From Micromonospora sp. MP36 (GTDB lineage: Bacteria; Actinomycetota; Actinomycetes; Mycobacteriales; Micromonosporaceae): 55,605 bases of DNA. The stretch covers positions 1-55,605 of the forward strand of contig NZ_VSFA01000044.1 of assembly GCF_008119785.1 (NCBI RefSeq), read 5' to 3'. The position numbers and the translations under genes were made by a program. The notes below the pieces were generated by a model. The model was not told where the DNA came from, searched no databases, and saw only the letters and a program-made list of their open reading frames with translations. This document shows positions 40,040 through 47,646 of the stretch, piece after piece. Each line of letters starts with the position of its first letter. Positions within the stretch are counted from its first letter, which is position 1.

Positions 40040-40930
40040 ATGTCCATCGCCCCGGCCGGTCGTCATCGGATCCTGCACCTGTCTGACACCCACGTCACCG
40101 CCAGCGGGGTGGACGAGGACGGCGTGGATGCCGTGGCGGCACTCGACCGCATCCTGCACGACGTGCGGTTCGTGCCGGGCATCGACCTGGTGGTCGTCAG
40201 CGGGGACATCGCCGACGACGGGTCAGTCGCCGGCTGCGCCGCCGTGCGGGCCAGGGTCGGCCGGTTCGCCCGGGACCGGGGGATCCCGCACGTCTACTGC
40301 CCCGGCAACCACGACACCCGCGAGTCGTTCGCCGCGGTGCTGGGCACCGGTCACCTGGCCGCTGACGGCGCCGACGTGGGCCAGCCGGCCGACCTCGGGT
40401 CCGGCCAGCGGGCGGCCGTGAGCGTGATCCGCGGGCTGCGGGTGGTGACGCTCGACAGCCTGGTGCCCGGGGCGGTGCACGGCGTGGTCGGTGACGAGCA
40501 GCTGCGGTGGCTGCGGTTGGTGCTGGCCCGGCCCGCCGAGGCCGGCACCGTCGTGGTGCTGCACCACCCGCCGATCGCGCTGCCCTTCTCGCCGCTGATG
40601 GGCTCGGTCAACCTGCGCGACGCCGAGCAGCTCGCCGCGGCCGTTGCCGGCGGCGACGTGCGGGCGGTCCTCTGCGGGCACTACCACCTGCAGCTGTCCG
40701 GGTCGCTGGCCGGCGTTCCGGTGTGGGTCACACCCGGCGTGGTCACCCGCATCGACCTCACCGCGCCACCGCGGCTGGAGCGGGCCGTCACGGGCGCCGG
40801 CGCGTCCGTCGTCGACCTCGGGGGTCCCGGGTCGCCGATGTTCCACACCCTGCACGCTCGCGACCCGCAGGCCGGCCGGCAGGTCTACCTGGTCGACGCG
40901 GTGTCGGGCGTGGACGTGCCGGGGGAGTGA
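40040..40930 (+). CDS. Metallophosphoesterase (CpdA/Icc-like)
   Basis: 296 residues. Calcineurin-like motifs in order: DTH (LHLSDTHV, D16 and H18), GD (VVVSGDIADDG), GNHD (YCPGNHD), HH (VVLHHPPIALP) and GHYH (VLCGHYHLQLSG). So a dinuclear metal phosphodiesterase, possibly for cyclic nucleotides. AGGA precedes the ATG. An in-frame ATG at 40028 would add four residues. Confidence 0.9.
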   Translation: MSIAPAGRHRILHLSDTHVTASGVDEDGVDAVAALDRILHDVRFVPGIDLVVVSGDIADDGSVAGCAAVRARVGRFARDRGIPHVYCPGNHDTRESFAAVLGTGHLAADGADVGQPADLGSGQRAAVSVIRGLRVVTLDSLVPGAVHGVVGDEQLRWLRLVLARPAEAGTVVVLHHPPIALPFSPLMGSVNLRDAEQLAAAVAGGDVRAVLCGHYHLQLSGSLAGVPVWVTPGVVTRIDLTAPPRLERAVTGAGASVVDLGGPGSPMFHTLHARDPQAGRQVYLVDAVSGVDVPGE

Positions 40931-40943
40931 CGGCCGCGGGCGG

Positions 40944-41660
40944 TCAGCCGCGCGGGCCGAGGTCGCCGGAGCGGTAGTGCCGGCGGCAGAGGACCTGGTA
41001 GCGCACGTCGGCGTCGTCCACGGTGTCGCCGATGACGACCTGCTCGCCCTCGCGGACCACCCGCCCGTGGACGACCCGGGCGTTGAGCAGCCCCTCCCGG
41101 CCGCACCAGCAGAGCACCTCGACCTGGATGCGGGCCACCTCGTCGGCCAGCTCGAACAGCCGCTGGGCGGCCGGGAACAGGCAGGAGCGGAAGTCGGTGG
41201 CCAGGCCGAACGCGTACACGTCGACGTCGTAGTCGTCGACCAGCTCGGCCATCTGCTCCACGTGCTCGAGGTTGTAGAAGGACGCCTCGTCGCAGATCAG
41301 GTAGTCGACGCGTATCCCGTCGGCGAGCGCGTCGCGGACCAGGTCGCGCAGGTCGAGTGAGTCGGTGACCTCGATGGCGGCGTGCGCCAGGCCGATGCGG
41401 GTGGTGACCTGCGGGCCGAGCGACCGGTCGATGCGCGTGGTGACCAGGCCGCGGCGGCCCTGCCGGGCGTGGTTGTAGTTCATCTGCAGGGCCATCGTGG
41501 ACTTGCCGCAGTCCATCGGCCCCCAGAAGAACTTCAGCGCGGCGGCGTGCAGCGGCCGCCCGTCGACGCCGCGCGCGGCGGCGCAGCCGCCGGCACGGTC
41601 GTCGCCGGAGCCGGAGAGGGGCCGGGCCAGGCAGATCGGGGCGGCGGCGTCGTCGGTCAC
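40944..41660 (-). CDS. tdk: Thymidine kinase
   Basis: 238 residues, GTG start. Type II thymidine kinase: P-loop GPMDCGKST (47-55), LVTTRIDRS, the DE box YLICDEASFY, and the lasso region VYAFGLATDFRSCLFPAAQRLFELAD, then CWCG and CRRH zinc-ligand pairs. It phosphorylates thymidine for salvage. The N terminus is about 40 residues longer than in E. coli Tdk, and no in-frame start near the usual position is evident. Confidence 0.92.
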   Translation of the reverse strand: MTDDAAAPICLARPLSGSGDDRAGGCAAARGVDGRPLHAAALKFFWGPMDCGKSTMALQMNYNHARQGRRGLVTTRIDRSLGPQVTTRIGLAHAAIEVTDSLDLRDLVRDALADGIRVDYLICDEASFYNLEHVEQMAELVDDYDVDVYAFGLATDFRSCLFPAAQRLFELADEVARIQVEVLCWCGREGLLNARVVHGRVVREGEQVVIGDTVDDADVRYQVLCRRHYRSGDLGPRG

Positions 41661-41714
41661 GTCGGGGCAGCCTAGTCGATCGACCGTCCCCGATCAGGCC
41701 GGTGCGCCGCCGGC

Positions 41715-43106
41715 TTACAGCACCCGGGGCGGGGTGTTGCCGGCGGCGACGATGGCCCGGCGGATCGGCACCGCGGCGAGCAGCGCGAACCCGAGGACGA
41801 AGAAGATCAGCAGGGAGACCAGGCCCACCCGGTACGAGGCGGTGAGCTGGAACACCAGCCCGAAGGCGAGCGGCCCGAGCCAGCTGGTGCCCTTGTCGCT
41901 GATCTCGTAGAAGCCGTAGTACTCGCCTTCCTTTCCGGTGGGGATGAGCTGGCTGAACAGTGACCGGCTCAGCGCCTGGCTGCCGCCGAGCACCAGCCCG
42001 ATGCAGCCGCCGAGCACCATGAACGGCAGTGGCGCCTCGGCGGGCAGCCGGAACGCGGCGATGATCACCGCGGTCCACAGCACCAGGGACAGCAGCACGG
42101 TCTTCCAGGCGCCGATGCGCCGGGCGAGGGCGCCGAGGGCGAGCGCCCCGCCGAAGGCGAGGAACTGCACCAGCAGGATCGTCACGATCAGGGTGCTCTG
42201 CTCGAGCTTCAGCTCCTCGGTGCCGTACTGGCTGGCCAGGGTGATGACGGTCTGGATGCCGTCGTTGTAGACCAGGAAGGCGAGCAGGAAGAACAGCGTC
42301 AGCGGGTACGCCTTGATCTCCCGCAGGGTGCGGCCGAGCTGCTTGAATCCGTCGGTGAGCACGTTGCCGCCGCCGTGCAGCGCCGCGGCGGTGGGGTGTT
42401 CGCGCAGCCAGCGCAGCGGCAGCAGGGTGAACGCGGCCCACCACACGCCGGCCGAGACGATGGACCAGCGGGCCAGGTCCAGGGTGCGCTGCGGGTTGCC
42501 CTCCTCGCTGAGCATGCTGACCGCGACCAGGTTCAGCGCGAGCAGCAGCCCGCCGCCGAGGTAGCCGATGGCCCAGCCGCGGCTGGAGATGGCGTCGCGG
42601 TCGTCGGGGCCGCCGAGTTGCGGCAGGAACGAGTTGTAGACCACGACGGCCGCGCCGAAGGAGATGTTGGCGATCAGGAACAGCGCCCCGCCGAGCAGGT
42701 ACCGCTCGCCGGTGACGAAGGCGAACGCGATGGTCGCCCCGGCGCCGGTGAACGCCGCGGCGGCCAGCAGCCGCTTTTTGTGCGTCGACCGGTCGGCGAT
42801 CGCGCCGATCACGGGCAGCACGAACACGGTGAGGAACACCGACAGCGAGATCAGGTATGGGTAGTAGGAGCCGGCGGCGACCCGGATGCCCAGCGGGTGC
42901 ACGTACCCGTGGCAGCTGTCGGCGCCCAACTCGCAGCCGGCGGCCAGCTCGGTGACGGTGGTGAGGAACGGCCCGAGGAACACCGTGATCACGGTGGTCT
43001 GGAAGGCGGAGTTCGCCCAGTCGTAGAAGTACCAGCCGGTGCGTTCGCGGCGGGTGCTGCCCGGGCGGGCGGGCTCGGCGACGGCGGGGGCGACCGTTTC
43101 GGCCAT
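41715..43106 (-). CDS. MFS transporter of the UMF1/Atg22 family
   Basis: 463 residues with about twelve membrane segments. The N-terminal ERTGWYFYDWANSAFQTTVITVF is the hallmark of UMF1/Atg22-like permeases; YGFYEISDKGTSWLGPLAFGL near the C terminus is also typical. Substrates are amino acids or peptides in the eukaryotic members and unknown in bacteria. Fourteen bases downstream of the GDPD gene in the same direction, so possibly co-transcribed. Confidence 0.9.
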   Translation of the reverse strand: MAETVAPAVAEPARPGSTRRERTGWYFYDWANSAFQTTVITVFLGPFLTTVTELAAGCELGADSCHGYVHPLGIRVAAGSYYPYLISLSVFLTVFVLPVIGAIADRSTHKKRLLAAAAFTGAGATIAFAFVTGERYLLGGALFLIANISFGAAVVVYNSFLPQLGGPDDRDAISSRGWAIGYLGGGLLLALNLVAVSMLSEEGNPQRTLDLARWSIVSAGVWWAAFTLLPLRWLREHPTAAALHGGGNVLTDGFKQLGRTLREIKAYPLTLFFLLAFLVYNDGIQTVITLASQYGTEELKLEQSTLIVTILLVQFLAFGGALALGALARRIGAWKTVLLSLVLWTAVIIAAFRLPAEAPLPFMVLGGCIGLVLGGSQALSRSLFSQLIPTGKEGEYYGFYEISDKGTSWLGPLAFGLVFQLTASYRVGLVSLLIFFVLGFALLAAVPIRRAIVAAGNTPPRVL

Positions 43107-43120
43107 CGGGGTCCTTCGAC

Positions 43121-43888
43121 TCAGGCGGCCCAGTGGCCGCGGCTGCGGTAGACGTCGCGCAGCACGCCGACGTGATCGGTCATGATGCCATCCACACCAA
43201 GATCAAGTAAGTCGTGCATGTCGGCAGGTTCGTCGATCGTCCAGACGTGCACCTGCAACCCGAGCCGGTGGCAGTACGCGAGGAACCGCCGGTCGACCAC
43301 GGGGATGCGGCCGTACCGGACGGGGACCTGGGCGGCGACCACGGACGGGGGCAGCCGCAGCGGCCGCCCGTGCAGGGAGGCCATCCGCAGCCGGGCCACG
43401 CCGCGCATGCCGAGGCTGGTGGCGACCTTCGGCCCGGCCAGGGCGCGCAGCCGGGCCAGCCGGGCGTCGCTGAACGAGGCGAGCAGCACCCGGTCGGCGG
43501 CGCCGGCCCGGGTGACCGTGTCGACGGTCGGTTCGACGCCGCCGTCGGCCTTGACGTCGACGTTGAACCGGACCTCCGGCCAGGCGGCGAGCACCTCGTC
43601 GAGGCGGGGCACGACGGCGGCGCCGCCGACGCGTACCGAGGCGAGGTCGGCCCAGCGCAGGTCGGCGATGCGGCCCCGTTCGCCGGTGACCCGGCGCAGG
43701 GTGGCGTCGTGGAAGATCACCGGCACACCGTCGGCGGTGGCGTGCACGTCGGTCTCCACGTACCGGTAGCCGAGGGCGATGGCGCGGGCGAACGCGGCGG
43801 CGGTGTTCTCGTCACCGTCGGCCGCGCCGCCGCGGTGGGCGAAGGCCAGCGGCGCGGGGGCGTCCAGGTAGCCGTGACGGGGCTGCAC
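43121..43888 (-). CDS. Glycerophosphodiester phosphodiesterase
   Basis: 255 residues from GTG at 43888; an in-frame GTG at 43939 with GGGAAG upstream would add 17 residues. GDPD TIM barrel: LAFAHRGGAADGDENTAAAF (HR and E ligands), RYVETDVHATADGVPVIFHDATLRR and VHVWTIDEPADMHDLLDLGVDGIMTDHVGVL. Hydrolyses glycerophosphodiesters to glycerol 3-phosphate and an alcohol. No signal peptide, so cytoplasmic. Confidence 0.9.
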   Translation of the reverse strand: MQPRHGYLDAPAPLAFAHRGGAADGDENTAAAFARAIALGYRYVETDVHATADGVPVIFHDATLRRVTGERGRIADLRWADLASVRVGGAAVVPRLDEVLAAWPEVRFNVDVKADGGVEPTVDTVTRAGAADRVLLASFSDARLARLRALAGPKVATSLGMRGVARLRMASLHGRPLRLPPSVVAAQVPVRYGRIPVVDRRFLAYCHRLGLQVHVWTIDEPADMHDLLDLGVDGIMTDHVGVLRDVYRSRGHWAA

Positions 43889-43948
43889 GCCGGAAGTATG
43901 CCGCGCCTCGGTGGCGTCCCGGTGACCGGCCGACGTCACCCCAACGAA

Positions 43949-43979
43949 CTTCCCTAACCTTCCCTATCCTGCGTAGGAT
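43949..43979. promoter_or_regulatory. Direct and inverted repeats before the HTH gene
   Basis: CTTCCCTA occurs at 43949-43956 and 43959-43966, exactly one helical turn apart, and ATCCTGCGTAGGAT (43966-43979) is an inverted repeat that includes a TAGGAT -10 hexamer. This is a likely operator, probably autoregulatory for the HTH protein at 43988. Confidence 0.5.
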
Positions 43980-43987
43980 GGGGAACG

Positions 43988-44443
43988 ATGAGTAATGAAA
44001 TGTACTCGGTGGAGCAGGTGGCCGAGCTGCTCGGGCTGCACGTCCGCACCGTGCGCGGCTACATCCGCGCCGGCCGGCTGCGCGCGACGCGGATCGGCAA
44101 GCAGTACCGGATCTCCCGTGCCGACCTCGACGCGCTGACCGGACGGCCCGCGCCCGCGCCACCCACCGGCGCACCGGCGCTGGAGGTGTCGAGCATCGTG
44201 CAGGTCGACGGTGTCGACCGGGCCGCCGCCGACCGGCTCGCCACGCTCGTGCTCGCCGGTGTCAACACCAACCACGACCCCACACGCCCGCTGCGCGTGC
44301 AGACCGTCCACGACGAGGAGCGCCACCGTATGAAGATCATTGTGCTGGGCGACGCCGCCGCGACCGCCGACCTGCTGGGTCTGCTCGACGCGGTCCTGCA
44401 CGGCGACAACGGCCTGCTCACGGGGGAGGCCGGCGATGCCTGA
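43988..44443 (+). CDS. HTH_17/excisionase-type DNA-binding protein
   Basis: 151 residues. N-terminal HTH of the excisionase/MerR-like kind (MYSVEQVAELLGLHVRTVRGYIRAGRLRATRIGKQYRISRADLDAL). After a Pro/Ala linker, about 80 residues form an unknown ligand-like domain (VSSIVQVDGVDRAAADRLATLVLAGVNT, RMKIIVLGDAAATADLLGLL). The same architecture is seen next to DUF4180 genes in actinomycetes. It overlaps the DUF4180 gene by eight bases. Confidence 0.82.
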   Translation: MSNEMYSVEQVAELLGLHVRTVRGYIRAGRLRATRIGKQYRISRADLDALTGRPAPAPPTGAPALEVSSIVQVDGVDRAAADRLATLVLAGVNTNHDPTRPLRVQTVHDEERHRMKIIVLGDAAATADLLGLLDAVLHGDNGLLTGEAGDA

Positions 44444-44807
44444 CGTGCTCCAGGAGCGGGCCGGGGTGGCGGTGCTGGTGTGCGACCCGGCAGGGCCGCC
44501 GGTGACCACCACCGATCAGGCCCTCGACCTGATCGGCGGCGCGGCCTTCGGCGGCGCCGAGGTGGTGGCCGTGCCGGCGGACCGGCTCGACCCGCGCTTC
44601 TTCTCCCTCGGCACCCGCTTCGCCGGTGAGATCATGCAGAAGTTCGTCAACTACCGGCTGCGGCTGGTGATCGTCGGGGACATCACCCGGCACCTCGCGG
44701 CCAGCGCGGCGCTGCGCGCCCTGGTGGCCGAGTCCAACCGCCACGACCACGTCTGGTTCGTACCCGACCTGGCCGCGCTCGACGCCCGGCTGACCGCCAC
44801 CACCTGA
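44436..44807 (+). CDS. DUF4180-domain protein
   Basis: 123 residues. GGGGGAGG lies six bases before the ATG at 44436. DUF4180 pattern: QALDLIGGAAFGGAEVVAVPADRLDPRFFSLGTRFAGEIMQKFVNYRLRLVIVGDI. Function unknown; the fold is alpha/beta. Its start lies inside the last codons of the HTH gene, which points to a two-protein unit in which the DUF4180 protein may tune the regulator. Confidence 0.88.
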   Translation: MPDVLQERAGVAVLVCDPAGPPVTTTDQALDLIGGAAFGGAEVVAVPADRLDPRFFSLGTRFAGEIMQKFVNYRLRLVIVGDITRHLAASAALRALVAESNRHDHVWFVPDLAALDARLTATT

Positions 44808-44813
44808 CCACTT

Positions 44814-44851
44814 CGCCCCGCGCCCCGCACCGCAATACGCGGAGCGGGGCG
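44814..44851. terminator. Hairpin between convergent genes
   Basis: CGCCCCG (44814-44820) pairs with CGGGGCG (44845-44851); the 24-base loop can fold further. It follows the DUF4180 stop by seven bases. Confidence 0.5.
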
Positions 44852-44926
44852 GCGGCGGTTCCGGGCATCAGCTCCGGTCGGTGCGGTAGCCGGGGCAGTG
44901 CAGCAGGGCCACCGGCCCCGCGTCGG

Positions 44927-45760
44927 TCAACGACCCGGCCTGCGGCGGCGGTGGGCGCGGGCCGTGTCGGCCGGGCGGCCGGGGTCGACGTGGCGGGGCC
45001 AGTACGGCTCGTCGGGGCGCAGCGGCGCCAGGTTGTCGGTGATCGCGTCGATGATCCGATCGGTGGCCCGCCGGGCGGCACCGGGCGTGCCGGGATCGAG
45101 GTGGCTCAGGACCACCGGGGTGCCGAAGTGCACCCGGATCACCGGTCGCCGCACGACCGCCCGGGCGACGGCCCGCAGCAGGCCCTTGGGCGCCCGGTAC
45201 GGCAGCACCTCGTGGGAGCCCCACTGGGCGACCGGCAGGACCGGGGCGCCGCTGGCGAAGGCGAGCCGGGCGGCGCCGGTCTTGCCGCGTTCGGGCCACA
45301 TTCCCGGGTCCAGCCCGATACGCCCCTCCGGATACAGCAGCACCACCGAGCCGCCGGCCACGGCCGCGGCGGCGGCGTCCAGGGACTGGTGCACCGCGCT
45401 GGTGCCCCGGTCGACGCGGATGTGCCCAGCGCGGCGCATCAGCGGGCCGATGACGGGGGCGCGGAACAGCCCGCCGGTGGCCATGATCCGCGGGGCGACG
45501 CCCCGGGTCCGGCAGGCGGCGGTGAGGACCACGGGGTCGAAGGGGTTGATGTGGTTGGCGGCCAGGATCAGCGGCCCGTGGCGCAGGTCGGCCGGCACCT
45601 CGCCGGTGACCTCGAGGCGGCCGAGCAGGCCGACGACGCCGCGGGCGAGCAGTTGCGCGGCGCGCCACAGCAGCGGCGCCCGCCAAAGGGTGGTCGGGGT
45701 GTCCTTGACTTCCTTCCCACGCGTGGGGGCGGGGGATTCCCGAGGCCGCTGAGTGTTCAT
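44927..45760 (-). CDS. 1-acyl-glycerol-3-phosphate acyltransferase-like protein with transposon-derived start
   Basis: 277 residues. PlsC-type motifs: NHINPFD (the HX4D catalytic box, about residue 70), GGLFRAPVIGPLMRRAGHIRVDRG, LYPEGRIGLDPGMWPERGKTG and APVLPVAQWGSHEV. So a membrane-linked lysophospholipid acyltransferase. The first 19 codons (MNTQRPRESPAPTRGKEVK) are read from the right end of the IS200/IS605 element, and the ATG overlaps the tnpB stop (ATGA). The original start must have been lost; whether the chimeric product is active is not known. Confidence 0.85.
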   Translation of the reverse strand: MNTQRPRESPAPTRGKEVKDTPTTLWRAPLLWRAAQLLARGVVGLLGRLEVTGEVPADLRHGPLILAANHINPFDPVVLTAACRTRGVAPRIMATGGLFRAPVIGPLMRRAGHIRVDRGTSAVHQSLDAAAAAVAGGSVVLLYPEGRIGLDPGMWPERGKTGAARLAFASGAPVLPVAQWGSHEVLPYRAPKGLLRAVARAVVRRPVIRVHFGTPVVLSHLDPGTPGAARRATDRIIDAITDNLAPLRPDEPYWPRHVDPGRPADTARAHRRRRPGR

Positions 45761-45850
45761 GCCGCAAGCCTTCGGGTTGGTTGGCGCTTCACAGACTGCC
45801 CTTCGGCGAGGTCTCCGCGCCCTGTTACCGCCAGCCCGGCGGCGAGTATG
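45705..45850 (-). ncRNA. Probable omega RNA of the second TnpB
   Basis: The end of tnpB and the right end of the element, ending with CCCACGCGTGGG (a perfect palindrome) and AAGGAAGTCAA at 45705 on the minus strand. The pattern GGAATCCCCCG...GTCAA matches that of the first element (GGAATCTCCCG...GTCAA). The guide would start at 45704 and read into the acyltransferase codons. The 5' limit is a guess. Confidence 0.45.
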
Positions 45851-46974
45851 TTCTTGGCCGCGTTCACGTCGGCGTGGTCCTGGTGCCCGCAGGCGACACA
45901 CCGGAAGACCGCTTGGCTCTCGCGGGACTCCGCGGCGACATGCTTGCAGGCGTTGCAGGTCTGCGACGTGTACGCGGGGTTGACCTTCTCGATCTTTGCT
46001 CCGTGATAGCGGGCGGCATGCTCCAACTTCAGCAGGAACCCGCCCCAACCCTTGGCGAGGATGGCCCGGTTCAGGCCAGCCTTGGCCTTCACGTTACGGC
46101 CGGGCTGCTCAACGGTGCCTTTGGCGCTGACCGTCATGTTCTTGATCCGCAGGCCCTCGACAGCGACCATGCCGTGCTCGCGGACCAGGCGCACGGCGGT
46201 CTGCGCGGCGAAGTCAGCCCTGCGGGCCCGGATACGGGCGTTAAGCCGGCCGAGTTGCGCGCGGGTAGCATCCCGGCGCTTCGACCCACGGTTGCGGCCG
46301 TGAACCCGCAGCGACCGCGACAGGCGCTGCTGCAACCGCTTGAGCCTTGCTGCCTCCCCGGGCGTGACGAAGGCCCGGTCATCCAGATCCCCATCAGAAG
46401 TGGCCACGGCAACGGCTACACCCCGGTCGACGCCGACCGGCGGTTTGCCGTTCGGAGCCGCCTCGGCAACGCCGTCCTCGACACAGAACGAGATGTACCA
46501 GCGCCCGCCGTCACGCGAGACGGTGGCGTTACGGATCGTGCCACCCAGCGGGCGGGTCCACCGAAACCTGACCGAACCGAACCTCGGCAGCCGCACCTCA
46601 CCCCACCGACGATTCAACCGCCGCACGCCAATCTGCTTCGGGTCGGGGAACCGGAACGACGGGGCGGTGCGGGTCTTGGACCGCCAGCGCACCTTCCACG
46701 TGCCATGCGTCTTACACGCCCGCTCCATGTCCCGCAGGGTCTGCTGCAACGTGTGCGACGGCACGTCGGCCAACCACGCACAGTCCGGGTCCTTCTTCGC
46801 CTCAGCCATCTGCCGGGCCTGCTCGTCGTAGCCGATGAACCCGCCACGGCGGCGGTAAGCACGACGCTGCTCCAACGCCGTGTTCCACACCGCCCGACAC
46901 ACCGCACCCACCTGCTCGGCGTAGACGGCCTGCTCCCCGGTCAACGCGAGCAGATACCGACGCCCGGTCAGCAC
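45757..46974 (-). CDS. tnpB: TnpB RNA-guided endonuclease
   Basis: 405 residues from GTG directly after the tnpA stop. RuvC residues D183 (PVGVDRGV), E273 (VAVEGLRIKNM) and D369 (HADVNAAKNI) are all present, as is the zinc ribbon (C340, C343, C359, C362). So the nuclease should be active. Sequence is clearly related to the TnpB at 28957 but well diverged. Its TGA overlaps the ATG of the acyltransferase gene. Confidence 0.92.
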   Translation of the reverse strand: MLTGRRYLLALTGEQAVYAEQVGAVCRAVWNTALEQRRAYRRRGGFIGYDEQARQMAEAKKDPDCAWLADVPSHTLQQTLRDMERACKTHGTWKVRWRSKTRTAPSFRFPDPKQIGVRRLNRRWGEVRLPRFGSVRFRWTRPLGGTIRNATVSRDGGRWYISFCVEDGVAEAAPNGKPPVGVDRGVAVAVATSDGDLDDRAFVTPGEAARLKRLQQRLSRSLRVHGRNRGSKRRDATRAQLGRLNARIRARRADFAAQTAVRLVREHGMVAVEGLRIKNMTVSAKGTVEQPGRNVKAKAGLNRAILAKGWGGFLLKLEHAARYHGAKIEKVNPAYTSQTCNACKHVAAESRESQAVFRCVACGHQDHADVNAAKNILAAGLAVTGRGDLAEGQSVKRQPTRRLAA

Positions 46975-47373
46975 TCAACGGCCCTTCTGCTGCGCGACAT
47001 ACTCCTCAACCTCCGCCAGTGGGGCACCGCCGGTAGTCGCTACGAAGTACGAGTTCGTCCACAAGGTGGGCAGCCGGGAACGCAGCGATGGAAACTCCTC
47101 CCGCAGCACCCGCGACGTACGCCCCTTGACAGCCTTGACCAGCCGGTGAACGCCGAGCTGCGGATCCACCTCGACCAGCAGGTGCACCTGGTCGGGCATG
47201 ACCTCCAAGGCCGTCAGCCACGCCCCTTTCTCCTCGATCACCTCGCGGATGAGCTGCTTGAGCCGTTCCGCGACCCGCCCGCCAAGCACGCGCCGCCGGT
47301 ACTTCGGGCACCACACCACGTGAAAGGCGCACTGAAAGACGATGTTGCTGTTCGAGCGCACCGTGACGGACAC
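46975..47373 (-). CDS. tnpA: IS200/IS605 Y1-transposase TnpA, HUH motif altered
   Basis: 132 residues, full length: CAFHVVWCPKYRRRVLGGRV at the start, TLWTNSYFVATTGGAPL with catalytic tyrosine Y109 near the end. The HUH site reads Q62-V63-H64 (VMPDQVHLLV) where DHVH is the family norm; the codon is CAG, one change from a His codon. This probably weakens or kills metal binding, so transposition may be impaired. It is followed directly by tnpB. Confidence 0.88.
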   Translation of the reverse strand: MSVTVRSNSNIVFQCAFHVVWCPKYRRRVLGGRVAERLKQLIREVIEEKGAWLTALEVMPDQVHLLVEVDPQLGVHRLVKAVKGRTSRVLREEFPSLRSRLPTLWTNSYFVATTGGAPLAEVEEYVAQQKGR

Positions 47374-47600
47374 GCAGGCACTATACAGCTCAGCGCTGTC
47401 TACTGCTTGCCCCCAGCTGATGCCCTCAACCCAAGACTGAAGCCGGTGGTTTGTGCGCTACACGTTTCGATCGGTGGTAGATCGTCGCACTCGTGCGGCT
47501 AGCAGAGATCCGACCCCGGGCCCTAGGGCAGAGGTGATCAGGGTCATTGGTCCTGACCCGGGTCGGGACCGCCGGCCCTGCCCATCCTTCTACGACGCCG
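47374..47600. other. Intergenic region between the insertion element and cydA
   Basis: Contains the undefined left end of the element (to about 47440) and the upstream control region of cydA. I see no gene. An imperfect 15-bp palindrome AGGGTCATTGGTCCT occurs at 47540-47554. Confidence 0.5.
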
Positions 47601-47601
47601 A

Positions 47602-47627
47602 GTAGTATTTACTACGTCTCGTAGTAT
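47602..47627. promoter_or_regulatory. cydA operator/promoter palindromes
   Basis: GTAGTATTTACTAC (47602-47615) and ACTACGTCTCGTAGT (47611-47625) are overlapping inverted repeats. TAGTAT (47622-47627) can serve as -10, so transcription would begin around 47634, before the GTG start at 47647. This AT-rich repeat is a likely repressor or activator site for cydAB. Confidence 0.6.
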
Positions 47628-47646
47628 GCATAGCTGGGGGTTTCAG

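Larger units (their letters stand above)
45705..47440 (-). mobile_element. IS200/IS605-family element with tnpA and tnpB
   Basis: tnpA and tnpB are on the same strand, adjacent (TGA then GTG). The right end is at 45705 as judged by the GTCAA terminus. The left end is not defined; it lies in 47374-47460, where an ACAGC...GCTGT mini-hairpin occurs. Gene order and the proteins differ from the first element, so these are separate insertions. Confidence 0.7.

Noticed and set aside
44868..44926. Minus-strand tail ending LLHCPGYRTDRS after the acyltransferase
   Set aside because: It reads only as the end of a frame antiparallel to nothing useful and has no start; too short to claim a gene fragment.
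28617..47440. Composite transposon formed by the two IS200/IS605 elements
   Set aside because: The elements differ in gene order and sequence, and IS200/IS605 elements do not mobilise flanked segments this way; the genes between look ordinary.
47626..47646. ATG at 47626 as the cydA start
   Set aside because: It overlaps the inverted repeats and the probable -10, has no ribosome-binding site, and the GTG at 47647 matches the usual N terminus of CydA.
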